From: Anaeromyxobacter paludicola
Lineage (GTDB): Bacteria; Myxococcota; Myxococcia; Myxococcales; Anaeromyxobacteraceae
DNA length: 64,000 nucleotides
Direction: 5' to 3'
Assembly (NCBI RefSeq): GCF_023169965.1
Contig: NZ_AP025592.1
Span: 620,001-684,000 of the forward strand
The notes under the pieces were generated by a model. It was not told where the DNA came from and ran no database searches. It was given only the letters and a program-made list of their open reading frames with translations. Each line of letters opens with the position of its first letter. Position 1 is the stretch's first letter. Shown here one piece after another: positions 10,114 through 18,353 of this stretch. The position numbers and the translations under genes were made by a program.

Positions 10114-11953
10114 CGCCGGCCGAGCCGCGCTTGCGGTCGCGCTCGATCTTGTAGCGCATGTTCGGGTCGAGGAACTTCTTGCGCAGCCGGATCGACTGCG
10201 GCGTCACCTCGACGAGCTCGTCCTCGGCGATCCACTCCAGCGCCTTCTCGAGCCCCATGTCGCGCGGCGGCGTGAGGATGATGTTCTCGTCCCGGCCGGC
10301 GGCGCGGATGTTGGTGAGCTTCTTCTCCTTGCAGATGTTGAAGTCGAGGTCGTTGTCGTGGCTGTGCTCGCCCACGATCATGCCGGTGTAGACCTTGTCG
10401 CCCGGCTTCACGAAGAGGGCGCCGCGCTCCTGGCAGTAGAAGCAGGCGTAGGCCACCACGTCGCCCTCGCGGTCGGAGACGATGGCGCCGCTCTTCCGCT
10501 TCTCGATCTTGCCCTGCCAGGGCTCGTAGCCGTCGAACTGCGACGACATGATCCCCTCGCCGCGGGTGAGGGTGAGGAACTCGTTGCGGAAGCCGATGAG
10601 GCCGCGGGCCGGCACCCGGAACTGCAGGCGGGTGCGGCTCGACCCGAGCGGCTGCATGTCCACCATGCGCCCCTTGCGCGGCCCCATGCTCTGGGTGACG
10701 CCGCCGACGGCGTCGGCCGGCAGGTCGGCCACCAGGAGCTCCATCGGCTCCTGCACCTCGCCCTCGACCTCCTTCAGGATCGGCTCGGGGTTCGAGACGG
10801 TGAGCTCGTAGCCCTCGCGCCGCATGTTCTCCACGATCACCGCGAGCTGCAGCTCGCCGCGGCCGACCACCTTGAAGGAGTCGGGCGAGTCGGTGTCCTC
10901 GACGCGGATGGAGACGTTCCGGTAGGCCTCGCGGTAGAGCCGCTCGCGGATGTTGCGGCTCGTGACGTACTTGCCCTCCTTGCCGGCGAAGGGCCCGTCG
11001 TTGACCTTGAAGACCATCGACATGGTCGGCTCCTCCACGCTGATGCGCGGGAGCGCCACCGGGAAGTTGGGATCGCTGAGGGTGTCGCCGATGCCGATCT
11101 CCTCGGCGCCGGCGATGCAGACGATCTCGCCCGGGCCGGCGTCCTTCACCTCGGTCCGCTTCAGCCCCTCGTAGGCGTAGAGCCGCACGATCCGGGCGGG
11201 CACGATCTTGCCCTCCTCGCGGATGACGGCGATGGCGTCGCCCTCGTGCGCCACGCCGGAGGTGATGCGCCCGATGGCGAGGCGGCCGACGTAGTCGTCG
11301 TAGTCGAGGTTGTCCACCAGCATCTGCAGCCCCTCGCGCTCGCCGGGGAGCGGGGCGGGGATGTGGGTGAGGATGGCGTCGAAGAGCGGCTTGAGCGTCT
11401 CGGCGTGGAAGGCGTCGGCCACGGTGTGGGCGGCGCGCCCCTCGCGGGCCACGGCGTAGATGACCGGGAAGTCGATCTGGTGCTCGTTGGCGCCGAGGTC
11501 GATGTAGAGCGAGTAGACGAGGTCGAGGACCTCCTTCGCCCGCGCGTCCTGGCGGTCCACCTTGTTGATCACCACCACCGACGGCAGCCCCATCGCCAGC
11601 GCCTTCGAGAGCACGAAGCGCGTCTGCGGGAGCGGCCCCTCGGCGGCGTCCACGAGCAGCAGCACGCCGTCCACGAGGCGCAGCGCGCGCTCCACCTCGC
11701 CGCCGAAGTCGGCGTGGCCGGGGGTGTCGACGATGTTGATCTTCACCCCCTGGTAGTTGACCGCCGTGTTCTTCGCGAGGATGGTGATGCCCTTCTCGCG
11801 CTCGAGGTCGTTCGAGTCCATGACCCGATCGACGACCGCCTCGTTGGTCCGGAAGACGCCGGCCTGCCGCAGCATGTGGTCGACGAGGGTGGTCTTGCCG
11901 TGGTCGACGTGGGCGACGATGGCGACGTTGCGGATCTTCTCGCGGGGGGTCAT
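10103..11953 (-). CDS. typA: Translational GTPase TypA/BipA
   Basis: 616 aa from the ATG at 11953, the position where TypA homologues begin ([21 protein letters not shown]); a longer frame upstream is unlikely. The G1 (AHVDHGKT), G3 (DTPGH) and G4 (NKVD) motifs are present, then domain II, EF-G-like domains III and V and the TypA C-terminal domain ([12 protein letters not shown] near the end). TypA is a ribosome-binding GTPase used in stress adaptation and 50S assembly. It is monocistronic and convergent with the YfhO-like gene. No strong Shine-Dalgarno precedes the ATG. Confidence 0.96.
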   Translation of the reverse strand: MTPREKIRNVAIVAHVDHGKTTLVDHMLRQAGVFRTNEAVVDRVMDSNDLEREKGITILAKNTAVNYQGVKINIVDTPGHADFGGEVERALRLVDGVLLLVDAAEGPLPQTRFVLSKALAMGLPSVVVINKVDRQDARAKEVLDLVYSLYIDLGANEHQIDFPVIYAVAREGRAAHTVADAFHAETLKPLFDAILTHIPAPLPGEREGLQMLVDNLDYDDYVGRLAIGRITSGVAHEGDAIAVIREEGKIVPARIVRLYAYEGLKRTEVKDAGPGEIVCIAGAEEIGIGDTLSDPNFPVALPRISVEEPTMSMVFKVNDGPFAGKEGKYVTSRNIRERLYREAYRNVSIRVEDTDSPDSFKVVGRGELQLAVIVENMRREGYELTVSNPEPILKEVEGEVQEPMELLVADLPADAVGGVTQSMGPRKGRMVDMQPLGSSRTRLQFRVPARGLIGFRNEFLTLTRGEGIMSSQFDGYEPWQGKIEKRKSGAIVSDREGDVVAYACFYCQERGALFVKPGDKVYTGMIVGEHSHDNDLDFNICKEKKLTNIRAAGRDENIILTPPRDMGLEKALEWIAEDELVEVTPQSIRLRKKFLDPNMRYKIERDRKRGSAGVTA

Positions 11954-11992
11954 CTGGTGAGGGCTCGCTTCCGGGGGGTGAAAAGGGCGGAT

Positions 11993-12022
11993 TGTATAGT
12001 CCTCCCGAGCCCTTCCCGGCAA
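11993..12022 (-). promoter_or_regulatory. Candidate sigma-70 promoter for typA
   Basis: On the minus strand TTGCCG, an 18-bp spacer and TATACA lie 40-69 bp upstream of the typA ATG. The -10 is good and the -35 moderate. Confidence 0.45.
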
Positions 12023-12050
12023 GGGGCGGGTCCGCTAAGTTGCGGGCAGC

Positions 12051-12437
12051 TTGCCGCTCGCCTTCCACCACCTCGCCCTGCAGTGCCACGACCTCGCTCG
12101 CTGCGAGCGGTTCTACGTGGAGGTGCTCGGGCTTCCGGTGCTGCGCCGCTGGCCCCGCGAGGGCGGGGGCGACCGGAGCGTCTGGCTGGCCCTCGGCGAC
12201 GGGTTCCTCGCCCTGGAGCGCGCCGCCGAGCCGCCGGCGGAGTCGGGGTTCCGGCACGGCGCCGCCGGCCTGCACCTCCTCGCGCTGCGGATCGCGCCGG
12301 GCGAGCGTGCGGCCTGGGAGGCGCGCCTCGCGAGCGCCGGCGTGGAGGTGGTGCACCGCACCCGCTATACCCTCTACGCCCGGGACCCCGAGGGGAACCG
12401 GGTCGGGCTGTCGCACCACCCGGAGGAGGCCGCGTGA
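12051..12437 (+). CDS. Glyoxalase/VOC-family protein (glyoxalase I-like)
   Basis: 128 aa. The single VOC module starts AFHHLALQCHDL, with a metal-ligand His at the beginning, and ends with YARDPEGNRVGLSHH, the usual VOC closing strand. The TTG at 12051 is the first start after an in-frame TAA at 12036, so it is accepted although no strong ribosome-binding site is visible. The next gene, a glyoxalase II-like hydrolase, overlaps it by GTGA. The pair could detoxify methylglyoxal through a thiol adduct, but VOC proteins also include dioxygenases and resistance proteins, so the substrate is inferred only from the neighbour. Confidence 0.7.
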   Translation: MPLAFHHLALQCHDLARCERFYVEVLGLPVLRRWPREGGGDRSVWLALGDGFLALERAAEPPAESGFRHGAAGLHLLALRIAPGERAAWEARLASAGVEVVHRTRYTLYARDPEGNRVGLSHHPEEAA

Positions 12438-13204
12438 CCTTCCTGCGCCGGCGGTACGCGAGGGACAACTGGGCCTACCTCCTCGCCGAAGGGCCGGACG
12501 CGGTGCTGGTCGATCCGGGCGATCTCGCCGCCGGCCTCTGGCTCGCGGAGCAGGGGCGCGCCGCCGGCGCCGAGGTGCGGGCCATCCTCCACACCCACGG
12601 GCACGCCGATCACTCCGGCGGGAGCGCCGCCCTCCGGGAGCGGCTCGGCGCGCCGGTGGTGGCGCACGCCGCCGACGCGGCCTGGTTCGCGCCCGACCGG
12701 GACCTGGCGGGCGAGGGGGAGCTCCGGTTCGGCGCCCTGGCGCTCGAGGTCGTGGCCGCCCCCGGCCACACCCCGGGCTCGGTGCTCTTCCGCGCCGGCC
12801 GGCGGCTGCTCACGGGCGACACCCTCTTCCGCGGCGGGAGCGGCAACTGCCGGCACGGCGGCGACCCGCGCCGGCTCGCGCGCACCTTCCTCGAGGTGCT
12901 CCCGGCGCTCGACGGCGGGCTGGAGGTCCACCCGGGCCACGACTACGCCGAGCTGAACCTCCCGTTCGTCCTGGCGCTCGAGCCGGGGAACGCGGCGGCC
13001 CGGGCGGCGCTCGAGGCGGCGCGGGCCGCGCACGCGCGGGGCGAGGACCCGGCGCCGGCGAGCCTCGCGGCCGAGCGGGCGGTGAACCCGTTCCTGCGCG
13101 CCACCGACCCGGCCGTGGCCGACGCCCTCGCCGCCCGGGGCGCGCGCCCCGCCCCCGGCGAGGAGGTCTTCCTCGCGCTCCGGCGCCTGAAGGACGCCTG
13201 GTAG
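12434..13204 (+). CDS. Metallo-beta-lactamase-fold hydrolase, glyoxalase II-like
   Basis: 256 aa from a GTG overlapping the previous stop. The binuclear metal motif HTHGHADHSGG lies near residues 54-64, followed by PGHTPGS, TGDTLF and a HPGHDY...NLPF...EPGN region. That last region resembles the substrate-binding end of hydroxyacylglutathione hydrolases. It is translationally coupled to a VOC protein, which supports a glyoxalase II or related thioester-hydrolase role in the cytoplasm. A general MBL thioesterase or persulfide dioxygenase is an alternative. Confidence 0.75.
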   Translation: MTFLRRRYARDNWAYLLAEGPDAVLVDPGDLAAGLWLAEQGRAAGAEVRAILHTHGHADHSGGSAALRERLGAPVVAHAADAAWFAPDRDLAGEGELRFGALALEVVAAPGHTPGSVLFRAGRRLLTGDTLFRGGSGNCRHGGDPRRLARTFLEVLPALDGGLEVHPGHDYAELNLPFVLALEPGNAAARAALEAARAAHARGEDPAPASLAAERAVNPFLRATDPAVADALAARGARPAPGEEVFLALRRLKDAW

Positions 13205-13212
13205 GAGGGGCC

Positions 13213-13785
13213 GTGGGGCAGGTGCTCACGCTCGCGAACCTGCTCACCTTCGCGCGCATCCTGCTCGCGCCGGTCTTCCTCGTGCTCTACGTGCGGGGGG
13301 AGACGGTGCGGGCGCTCTCGGCCTTCGCGGCGGCCGCCGCCACCGACGTGCTCGACGGGCTCGTCGCCCGGGCCCTCGACCAGCGCACCCGGCTCGGCGC
13401 GTTCCTCGATCCGGCCGCCGACAAGCTGCTCGCCGCCTGCGCGCTGGTGGCGCTGGCCGCGCGGGGCGGGCTGCCCTGGTGGCTGCCGGCGCTGACCATC
13501 TCCCGGGACGCGGCGCAGCTGCTCGGGGCCGGGGCGCTCCGGCTCAGCCACCACCGGGTCCCGATCGCGCCCACCCGGATCGGCAAGTACGCCACCTTCG
13601 CGCTCGCCGTGACGGTCCTGCTCGCGCTCGCGGCCGAGCTCGGCGCCTTCCCGCGGGCCCGGGCGGCGCCCCTCGTCGCCGCGTTCGGGACCCTGGCGGC
13701 CGAGTGCGTGCTGGTGAGCTTCGCGCAGTACTTCCTCTACTTCGTGCGCAGCTGGCGGCTGCCGCGCGCGCCCGACCCGGTCTGA
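13213..13785 (+). CDS. CDP-alcohol phosphatidyltransferase (PgsA-like)
   Basis: 190 aa integral membrane enzyme starting at a GTG 5 bp after AGGAGGGG. The full CDP-alcohol motif D-x2-DG-x2-AR-x8-G-x3-D-x3-D is present at about residues 37-62 (DVLDGLVAR, then GAFLDPAADK). About five to six hydrophobic helices follow. Such enzymes move a phosphatidyl group from CDP-diacylglycerol to an alcohol, most often glycerol-3-phosphate to give phosphatidylglycerol phosphate. The acceptor is not fixed by the motif. It is probably transcribed with the two glyoxalase-like genes (8-bp gap). Confidence 0.85.
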   Translation: MGQVLTLANLLTFARILLAPVFLVLYVRGETVRALSAFAAAAATDVLDGLVARALDQRTRLGAFLDPAADKLLAACALVALAARGGLPWWLPALTISRDAAQLLGAGALRLSHHRVPIAPTRIGKYATFALAVTVLLALAAELGAFPRARAAPLVAAFGTLAAECVLVSFAQYFLYFVRSWRLPRAPDPV

Positions 13786-13891
13786 GCCCGAGGCGCGCGT
13801 CTGCCCCAGGCCCGGAGGGGGAGGAGGCGAGCGAGCCCCACCCGCACCGCCGGGCTTGCCACCGCCCGATCCGTACTAAGATTGAGTCTCG

Positions 13892-14965
13892 ATGGGGCGC
13901 GTGATCAAGCTGGTGGTCTCCGACTTCCACCTCGGGAAGGGCCCCTACCGCGAGGACGGCTCGGTCAACGTCTTCGAGGACTTCCGCTGCGACGGGAAGT
14001 TCGCCGCCTTCCTCGACTACCACTGCGCGGGCGAGCACGCGGACGACGACGTGGAGCTCGTCGTCAACGGCGACTTCTTCAACCTGCTCTCGGTGGATCT
14101 CGACGGGCGGCTCCAGGAGGCGATCACCGAGCGGGTGGCGGTCGAGAAGACCGAGGCCATCATCCGCGGCCACCCGGTGGTCTTCGAGGCGCTGCGCCGG
14201 TTCGCGGCCACGCCGCGGCGGAACGTGGTCTTCATGATGGGGAACCACGACCCGGGCTTCCTCTTCGCCGGCGTGCGGGCCGCGGTGTCGCTCGCGGTCG
14301 GCGGCCGCCACGTCTACCTCCTCGACGCCTACGACTTCGACGGCGTGCACGTCGAGCACGGCATGCAGCGCGAGCCGATGAACGCCTTCAACCCGTCGCG
14401 CTACTTCCAGGAGCGGAACGGGGAGCAGATCCTGAACCTGCCGCTCGGGTCGAGGTACATCATCTCGGTGCTGAACCAGGAGAAGGCGCAGCGCCCCTTC
14501 ATCGACAAGGTCGCGCCCTTCCGGCGTTATCTACAGTGGGCCGCGGTGAACGACCCCAAGTTCGCCGCGCGGCTCGCCCTCCGCAGCTTCAACTTCGCCG
14601 CGGCCGCCGCCCTGAAGCGGATCCCGCACCTCGACCCGATGCCGCTCGCCGACCTCGCCAAGCGGCTCCTCGACTACACGGCCTACCCGTCCCTCGAGGC
14701 CGAGGCGAAGCACCTGCTCAACCGCAAGGGCTACCACACGGTGATCATGGGCCACACGCACGTGCCGCTCTACCGCGAGTACGCGCGCGACAAGGTCTAC
14801 ATCAACACCGGCACCTGGAACGCCATGACCTCGCTCGACATGGGCAACCTCGGGCGGACCGAGGTGCTGACCTACGCCCACGTCGAGTACGTGGACGGCC
14901 GGCCGCGCGCGCGGCTGCGGGAGTGGAAGGGGCTGCAGCGCCCGGCGGAGGACGTCTTCTTCTAG
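13892..14965 (+). CDS. Calcineurin-like metallophosphoesterase
   Basis: 357 aa. All blocks of the superfamily are present in order: SDFHLGKG (D-x-H), NGDFFN, GNHDPG, a VEHG block and GHTHVPL near the C-terminus. A central insertion of about 100 residues (roughly 165-265) is helical and basic and may form a lid or membrane-facing surface, as in LpxH-like enzymes, though the overall sequence is not a clear LpxH. It has its own 5' spacer of 106 bp without a convincing promoter, and tRNA-Val follows. The substrate is unknown. Confidence 0.8.
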   Translation: MGRVIKLVVSDFHLGKGPYREDGSVNVFEDFRCDGKFAAFLDYHCAGEHADDDVELVVNGDFFNLLSVDLDGRLQEAITERVAVEKTEAIIRGHPVVFEALRRFAATPRRNVVFMMGNHDPGFLFAGVRAAVSLAVGGRHVYLLDAYDFDGVHVEHGMQREPMNAFNPSRYFQERNGEQILNLPLGSRYIISVLNQEKAQRPFIDKVAPFRRYLQWAAVNDPKFAARLALRSFNFAAAAALKRIPHLDPMPLADLAKRLLDYTAYPSLEAEAKHLLNRKGYHTVIMGHTHVPLYREYARDKVYINTGTWNAMTSLDMGNLGRTEVLTYAHVEYVDGRPRARLREWKGLQRPAEDVFF

Positions 14966-14992
14966 GCACGCGCCCGCGACGCCATCCGACCG

Positions 14993-15020
14993 TTGACACC
15001 TGCGCAGGGCGCGCTATAAA
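14993..15020 (+). promoter_or_regulatory. Sigma-70 promoter for tRNA-Val
   Basis: TTGACA (14993-14998), a 16-bp spacer and TATAAA (15015-15020). It is the best -35/-10 pair in the window, with the mature tRNA starting 32 bp past the -10 box. A GC-rich discriminator follows the -10, as expected for a stringently controlled stable RNA. Confidence 0.8.
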
Positions 15021-15052
15021 GCGGCCTCCGTTTCGGCGGAGCAGCGCAGCAG

Positions 15053-15124
15053 AGGCCCGTAGCTCAGTGGTAGAGCATCACCTTGACACGGTGGGGGTCG
15101 TCGGTTCGATACCGACCGGGCCTA
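15053..15124 (+). tRNA. tRNA-Val, anticodon GAC
   Basis: The cloverleaf closes completely. The acceptor stem AGGCCCG pairs with CGGGCCT. The D-stem GCTC/GAGC, the anticodon stem TCACC/GGTGG around loop TTGACAC (anticodon GAC at 15085-15087) and the T-stem GTCGG/CCGAC with loop TTCGATA are all intact. The discriminator is A. The 3' CCA is not encoded (CTG follows), so it must be added after transcription. It has its own promoter and terminator. Confidence 0.96.
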
Positions 15125-15132
15125 CTGAGCAG

Positions 15133-15168
15133 AGAGGGGTCGGACGCGAGTCCGGCCCCTCTTTTTTT
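15133..15168 (+). terminator. Rho-independent terminator after tRNA-Val
   Basis: AGAGGGG-TCGGAC pairs with GTCCG-GCCCCTCT across a short GCGA loop, followed by seven T residues (15162-15168). Confidence 0.85.
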
Positions 15169-15289
15169 GCGTCGGGGCCGCCCGGGTCCTGACCCCGGAG
15201 GTCCTCGCCGGGGGGGGCGCGCGCAGGGGTAACCTCAGGGAGGCGCGCAGGGGGAGACGGGTCCAGGGAGCCGCGCCGGGGAGCCTCGA

Positions 15290-16300
15290 ATGCCCGTGCT
15301 GGTCACCGGAGCGGCAGGCCTCGTCGGGAGTCACGTCGTGGACGCCCTGCTGAGGCGGAAGGCGGTCGTCCGGGCGCTCCTGCTGCCGCGCGAGCCCGCG
15401 GCCCGGCTCCTGGAGGCCGGCGTGGAGGTGGTGCGCGGCGATCTCGGCGACCCCGCCTCGCTCCGGGGGGCGGTCGCCGGGGTGGATCGGGTGCTCCACT
15501 GCGCCGCCCGCACCGGGCCCTGGGGGCCGCGCCCCGAGTACGAGCGCGCCAACGTGGCCGGGCTCCGGGCGCTGCTGGAGGCGGCGCGGGCGGCCGGCGT
15601 GCGCAGGCTCGTCCACGTGAGCTCCGCCATCGTCCACGGGACCGACGCGCCCGCGCCGCGCGACGAGTCGGCCCCGCTCCGGCCCGAGCCCAACCCCTAC
15701 AGCTGGTCGAAGATCGAGGGGGAGCGGCTCCTCGAGGCGGCGGCGCGCGAGGGCGGCCTCGAGGTGGTGGTGGTCCGGCCGGGGCTCGTGTTCGGCCCGC
15801 GCGACGCCGGCAGCTTCGGGCGCTTCGCCCGGATGCTGGAGCGCGGCGAGATGGTCCAGATCGGCGACGGGCGGAACCACCTCCCGCTCGTCTACGTGGG
15901 CGACGTCGCCGAGGCGGTGGTGCTCGCGTCGGAGGCGCCGGGCGCCGCCGGGCGCGCCTACCTCGTGGTCAACGACGAGCCGGTCACGCAGCGCGAGTAC
16001 CTCGCCGCCCTCGCCGCCGAGCTCGGCGTCCCGCCGCCGCGGCGGCGGATCCCGTACCGGGTGGCGCTCACGCTGGCCCAGCTGGCGGAGGCGCTGGTCC
16101 GCGTCTCGGGCCGGGCCGGGCCCCCGCCGCTCACCCGCTTCGGCGTGCGGATGCTGGGCGGCGAGAACCGGTTCGTCATCCGCCGCGCCCGCGAGGAGCT
16201 CGGGTTCGAGCCCCGGGTCGGCCTCGCCGAGGGGGTCCGGCGCGGCGTGGCCTGGTACCGGGCGGAGGCGCGGGCGCGCGCCGAGGAGGCGCGGACATGA
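15290..16300 (+). CDS. NAD-dependent epimerase/dehydratase (extended SDR), copy 1
   Basis: 336 aa. The N-terminal Rossmann motif is VTGAAGLVGSHV, the substrate strand has HVSSAIVHG and the catalytic pair is YSWSK. The C-terminal part (LTRFGVRML onward) resembles 3-beta-HSD/epimerase-type extended SDRs. It acts on a nucleotide sugar or a 3-hydroxy/3-oxo substrate; the exact one cannot be told. The stop overlaps the next start by ATGA, and the following gene is a close paralogue. Position in a glycan/lipid-type region supports envelope metabolism. Confidence 0.8.
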   Translation: MPVLVTGAAGLVGSHVVDALLRRKAVVRALLLPREPAARLLEAGVEVVRGDLGDPASLRGAVAGVDRVLHCAARTGPWGPRPEYERANVAGLRALLEAARAAGVRRLVHVSSAIVHGTDAPAPRDESAPLRPEPNPYSWSKIEGERLLEAAAREGGLEVVVVRPGLVFGPRDAGSFGRFARMLERGEMVQIGDGRNHLPLVYVGDVAEAVVLASEAPGAAGRAYLVVNDEPVTQREYLAALAAELGVPPPRRRIPYRVALTLAQLAEALVRVSGRAGPPPLTRFGVRMLGGENRFVIRRAREELGFEPRVGLAEGVRRGVAWYRAEARARAEEART

Positions 16301-17301
16301 GAGAGGTCCTGGTCACCGGCGCCGCCGGCTTCGTGGGCCACCACCTCGTCGCCGCGCTGTGCGCGCGCGGCTGCCGCGTCCGCGTGCTCGCCCTCCCGGA
16401 GGAGGACGTCTCGTCGCTCGGGCCGGAGGTCGCGGTCCACCGCGGCGACGTCCGCCGGCGGGAGTCGCTCGACGCGCCCATGCGCGGCGCCGACACGGTC
16501 TTCCACCTCGCCGCCGTCCACGGGCTCTGGCGGCCGCGGGAGGAGTACCGGGCGGTGAACGTGGGCGGGGTCGAGAACGTCTGCGCCGCCGCGGCCGCGG
16601 CCGGCGTGGGGCGGCTCGTCCACGTGAGCTCCTGGACCGTCTACGGCATGGGGCTCTCCGGGGCGGTGCGCGAGGACCAGCCGCTCGCGCCGCGGCCCGA
16701 CGACTACGCCGTGACCAAGGCCGAGGCCGATCTGCTGGTGCAGCGCCGCGCGCGCGAGGGGCTGCCCGCGGTGGTGGTCCGGCCCGGGACGATGTTCGGG
16801 CCCGGGGACCGGGTCAACTTCGGCCGCATGGCCGATCGGCTCCGGGACGGGAAGGCGGTGCTCATCGGGCGCGGCGACAACGCGCTCCCCTTCGTGGACG
16901 TGACCGACGTCGTCGAGGGGATGATCCTGGCCGCCACCCGCGACGGCGCCGCCGGCGAGGCCTACAACCTCTCGACCGACGCGCCCATCACCCAGGAGCA
17001 GCTCTGGCGGGCCATCGCCGAGGAGCTCGGGGTGCCGCCGCCGCGGCTCCGGGTGCCGTTCCGCGCGCTCCACGCCGCCGCCTTCGTCGCGGAGCAGGTG
17101 GCCCGGATCCGACCGGGGACGCAGCCCCTCGTGACCCGCCTCGGCGTGGAGCTCTTCGGCTGGGAGAACCGGCACGCCATCGACAAGGCCCGCCGCGAGC
17201 TCGGCTACGCGCCGCGGGTGGCCGTGCGCGAGGGCGTCCGGCGGGCGGCCGCCTGGTACCTGGGCGCCGGGGGACGGCCCGCGGCCCGCGGCGCCGCCTG
17301 A
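16297..17301 (+). CDS. NAD-dependent epimerase/dehydratase (extended SDR), copy 2
   Basis: 334 aa, translationally coupled to copy 1. VTGAAGFVGHHL is the cofactor loop, HVSSWTVYG the Ser strand and YAVTK the catalytic pair. It is alignable along its length with copy 1 and with the convergent copy 3, including the C-terminal LVTRLGVELFGWENR segment. The adjacent pair could catalyse successive steps or form a heterodimer. Substrate not identifiable from sequence. Confidence 0.8.
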   Translation: MREVLVTGAAGFVGHHLVAALCARGCRVRVLALPEEDVSSLGPEVAVHRGDVRRRESLDAPMRGADTVFHLAAVHGLWRPREEYRAVNVGGVENVCAAAAAAGVGRLVHVSSWTVYGMGLSGAVREDQPLAPRPDDYAVTKAEADLLVQRRAREGLPAVVVRPGTMFGPGDRVNFGRMADRLRDGKAVLIGRGDNALPFVDVTDVVEGMILAATRDGAAGEAYNLSTDAPITQEQLWRAIAEELGVPPPRLRVPFRALHAAAFVAEQVARIRPGTQPLVTRLGVELFGWENRHAIDKARRELGYAPRVAVREGVRRAAAWYLGAGGRPAARGAA

Positions 17302-17351
17302 CCGGCCGCCGCGCGACCGCCCAGGTGTCCTCCGGAGCGCCGGGATCCCGC

Positions 17352-18353
17352 CTAGAGCCAGCCCTGCCGGCGGTACCAGGCCACCGTGTCGGCGAGCCCC
17401 TCGGCCAGATCGCGGCGCGGCGCGTACCCGAGCTCGCGCGCCGCCTTCGCGAAGGAGCAGACCCGATCCTCGCTGAAGAAGCGGACGCCGCTCCGGCTGA
17501 GCGGGGCCGGGCGCCGCGCCACGCGGGCCGCGAGCTCCAGGCCGGCGGCGCCGGCCAGGGCGACCGCGCGCGGCAGGTTCAGGCGCGGCGGCGCGACGTC
17601 GAGGGCCCGCGCGAGCGCGTCGGCGAGCTCGCGGAAGCTGACGGCCCGGGGGCCGACCAGGTGGTAGGGCTCGCCGTCGCGCCCGGACTCGAGGCAGGCC
17701 AGCATGCCGTCCACGGCGTCGTCCACGTGGGTGGGCTGGCAGAGGCTCCGGCCGCCGTCCACCAGGAAGAAGCGGCCGCGCGCCACCGCCCGGAAGAGGC
17801 CGAGGACGTGGCGATCGCCGGGGCCGTACACGAAGCCGGGGCGGGCGATGCGGACCGCGAGCCCCTTCCCGGCGAAGGCCACCGCCAGCCGCTCCGCCTC
17901 CGACTTGCTCCGCTCGTACGGGTTCTCGGGGCGGTGCGGCGCCGACTCGTCGGCCGGCGCGCGGGGCGTGGGGCCGAGCACGCCGGGGCTGCTGAGGTGG
18001 AGCACGCGGGCCCCCGGGGCGACGGCGAGCGCCGCCGCGAGGACGTTGCCGGCCCCGTCCACGTTGATCCGGCGGTAGACCTGCTCCGGGACCCCCGCCT
18101 CTCCGAGCCGGCCGGCGGCGTGGACCACCCGGTCGGCGCCGCGCAGGAACCGGCGCAGGCCGGCCGGGTCGAGGACGTCCCCCTCGTGCCAGGCGATCGG
18201 GAGGTCCCCGAGCGGGCGGACGTCGCTCCCGGCGCGCCGGAGCGCGTGGACCTCCGCGCCGGCCTGGCAGAGCGCCCGGGCCAGCGCGCCGCCGAGGAAG
18301 CCGGTCGCGCCGGTCACGGCCACGCGCGCGCCGGCGAGGGCGGGCGCGGTCAC
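17352..18353 (-). CDS. NAD-dependent epimerase/dehydratase (extended SDR), copy 3
   Basis: 333 aa from a GTG overlapping the flippase stop (GTGA). The cofactor loop is VTGATGFLGGAL, the Ser strand LHLSSPGVLG and the catalytic pair YERSK. It is the last gene of a five-gene minus-strand operon (GT2, radical SAM, Cys-motif protein, flippase, this enzyme). This context suggests modification of a lipid-linked or nucleotide sugar. It converges on copy 2 with a 50-bp gap. Confidence 0.8.
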   Translation of the reverse strand: MTAPALAGARVAVTGATGFLGGALARALCQAGAEVHALRRAGSDVRPLGDLPIAWHEGDVLDPAGLRRFLRGADRVVHAAGRLGEAGVPEQVYRRINVDGAGNVLAAALAVAPGARVLHLSSPGVLGPTPRAPADESAPHRPENPYERSKSEAERLAVAFAGKGLAVRIARPGFVYGPGDRHVLGLFRAVARGRFFLVDGGRSLCQPTHVDDAVDGMLACLESGRDGEPYHLVGPRAVSFRELADALARALDVAPPRLNLPRAVALAGAAGLELAARVARRPAPLSRSGVRFFSEDRVCSFAKAARELGYAPRRDLAEGLADTVAWYRRQGWL

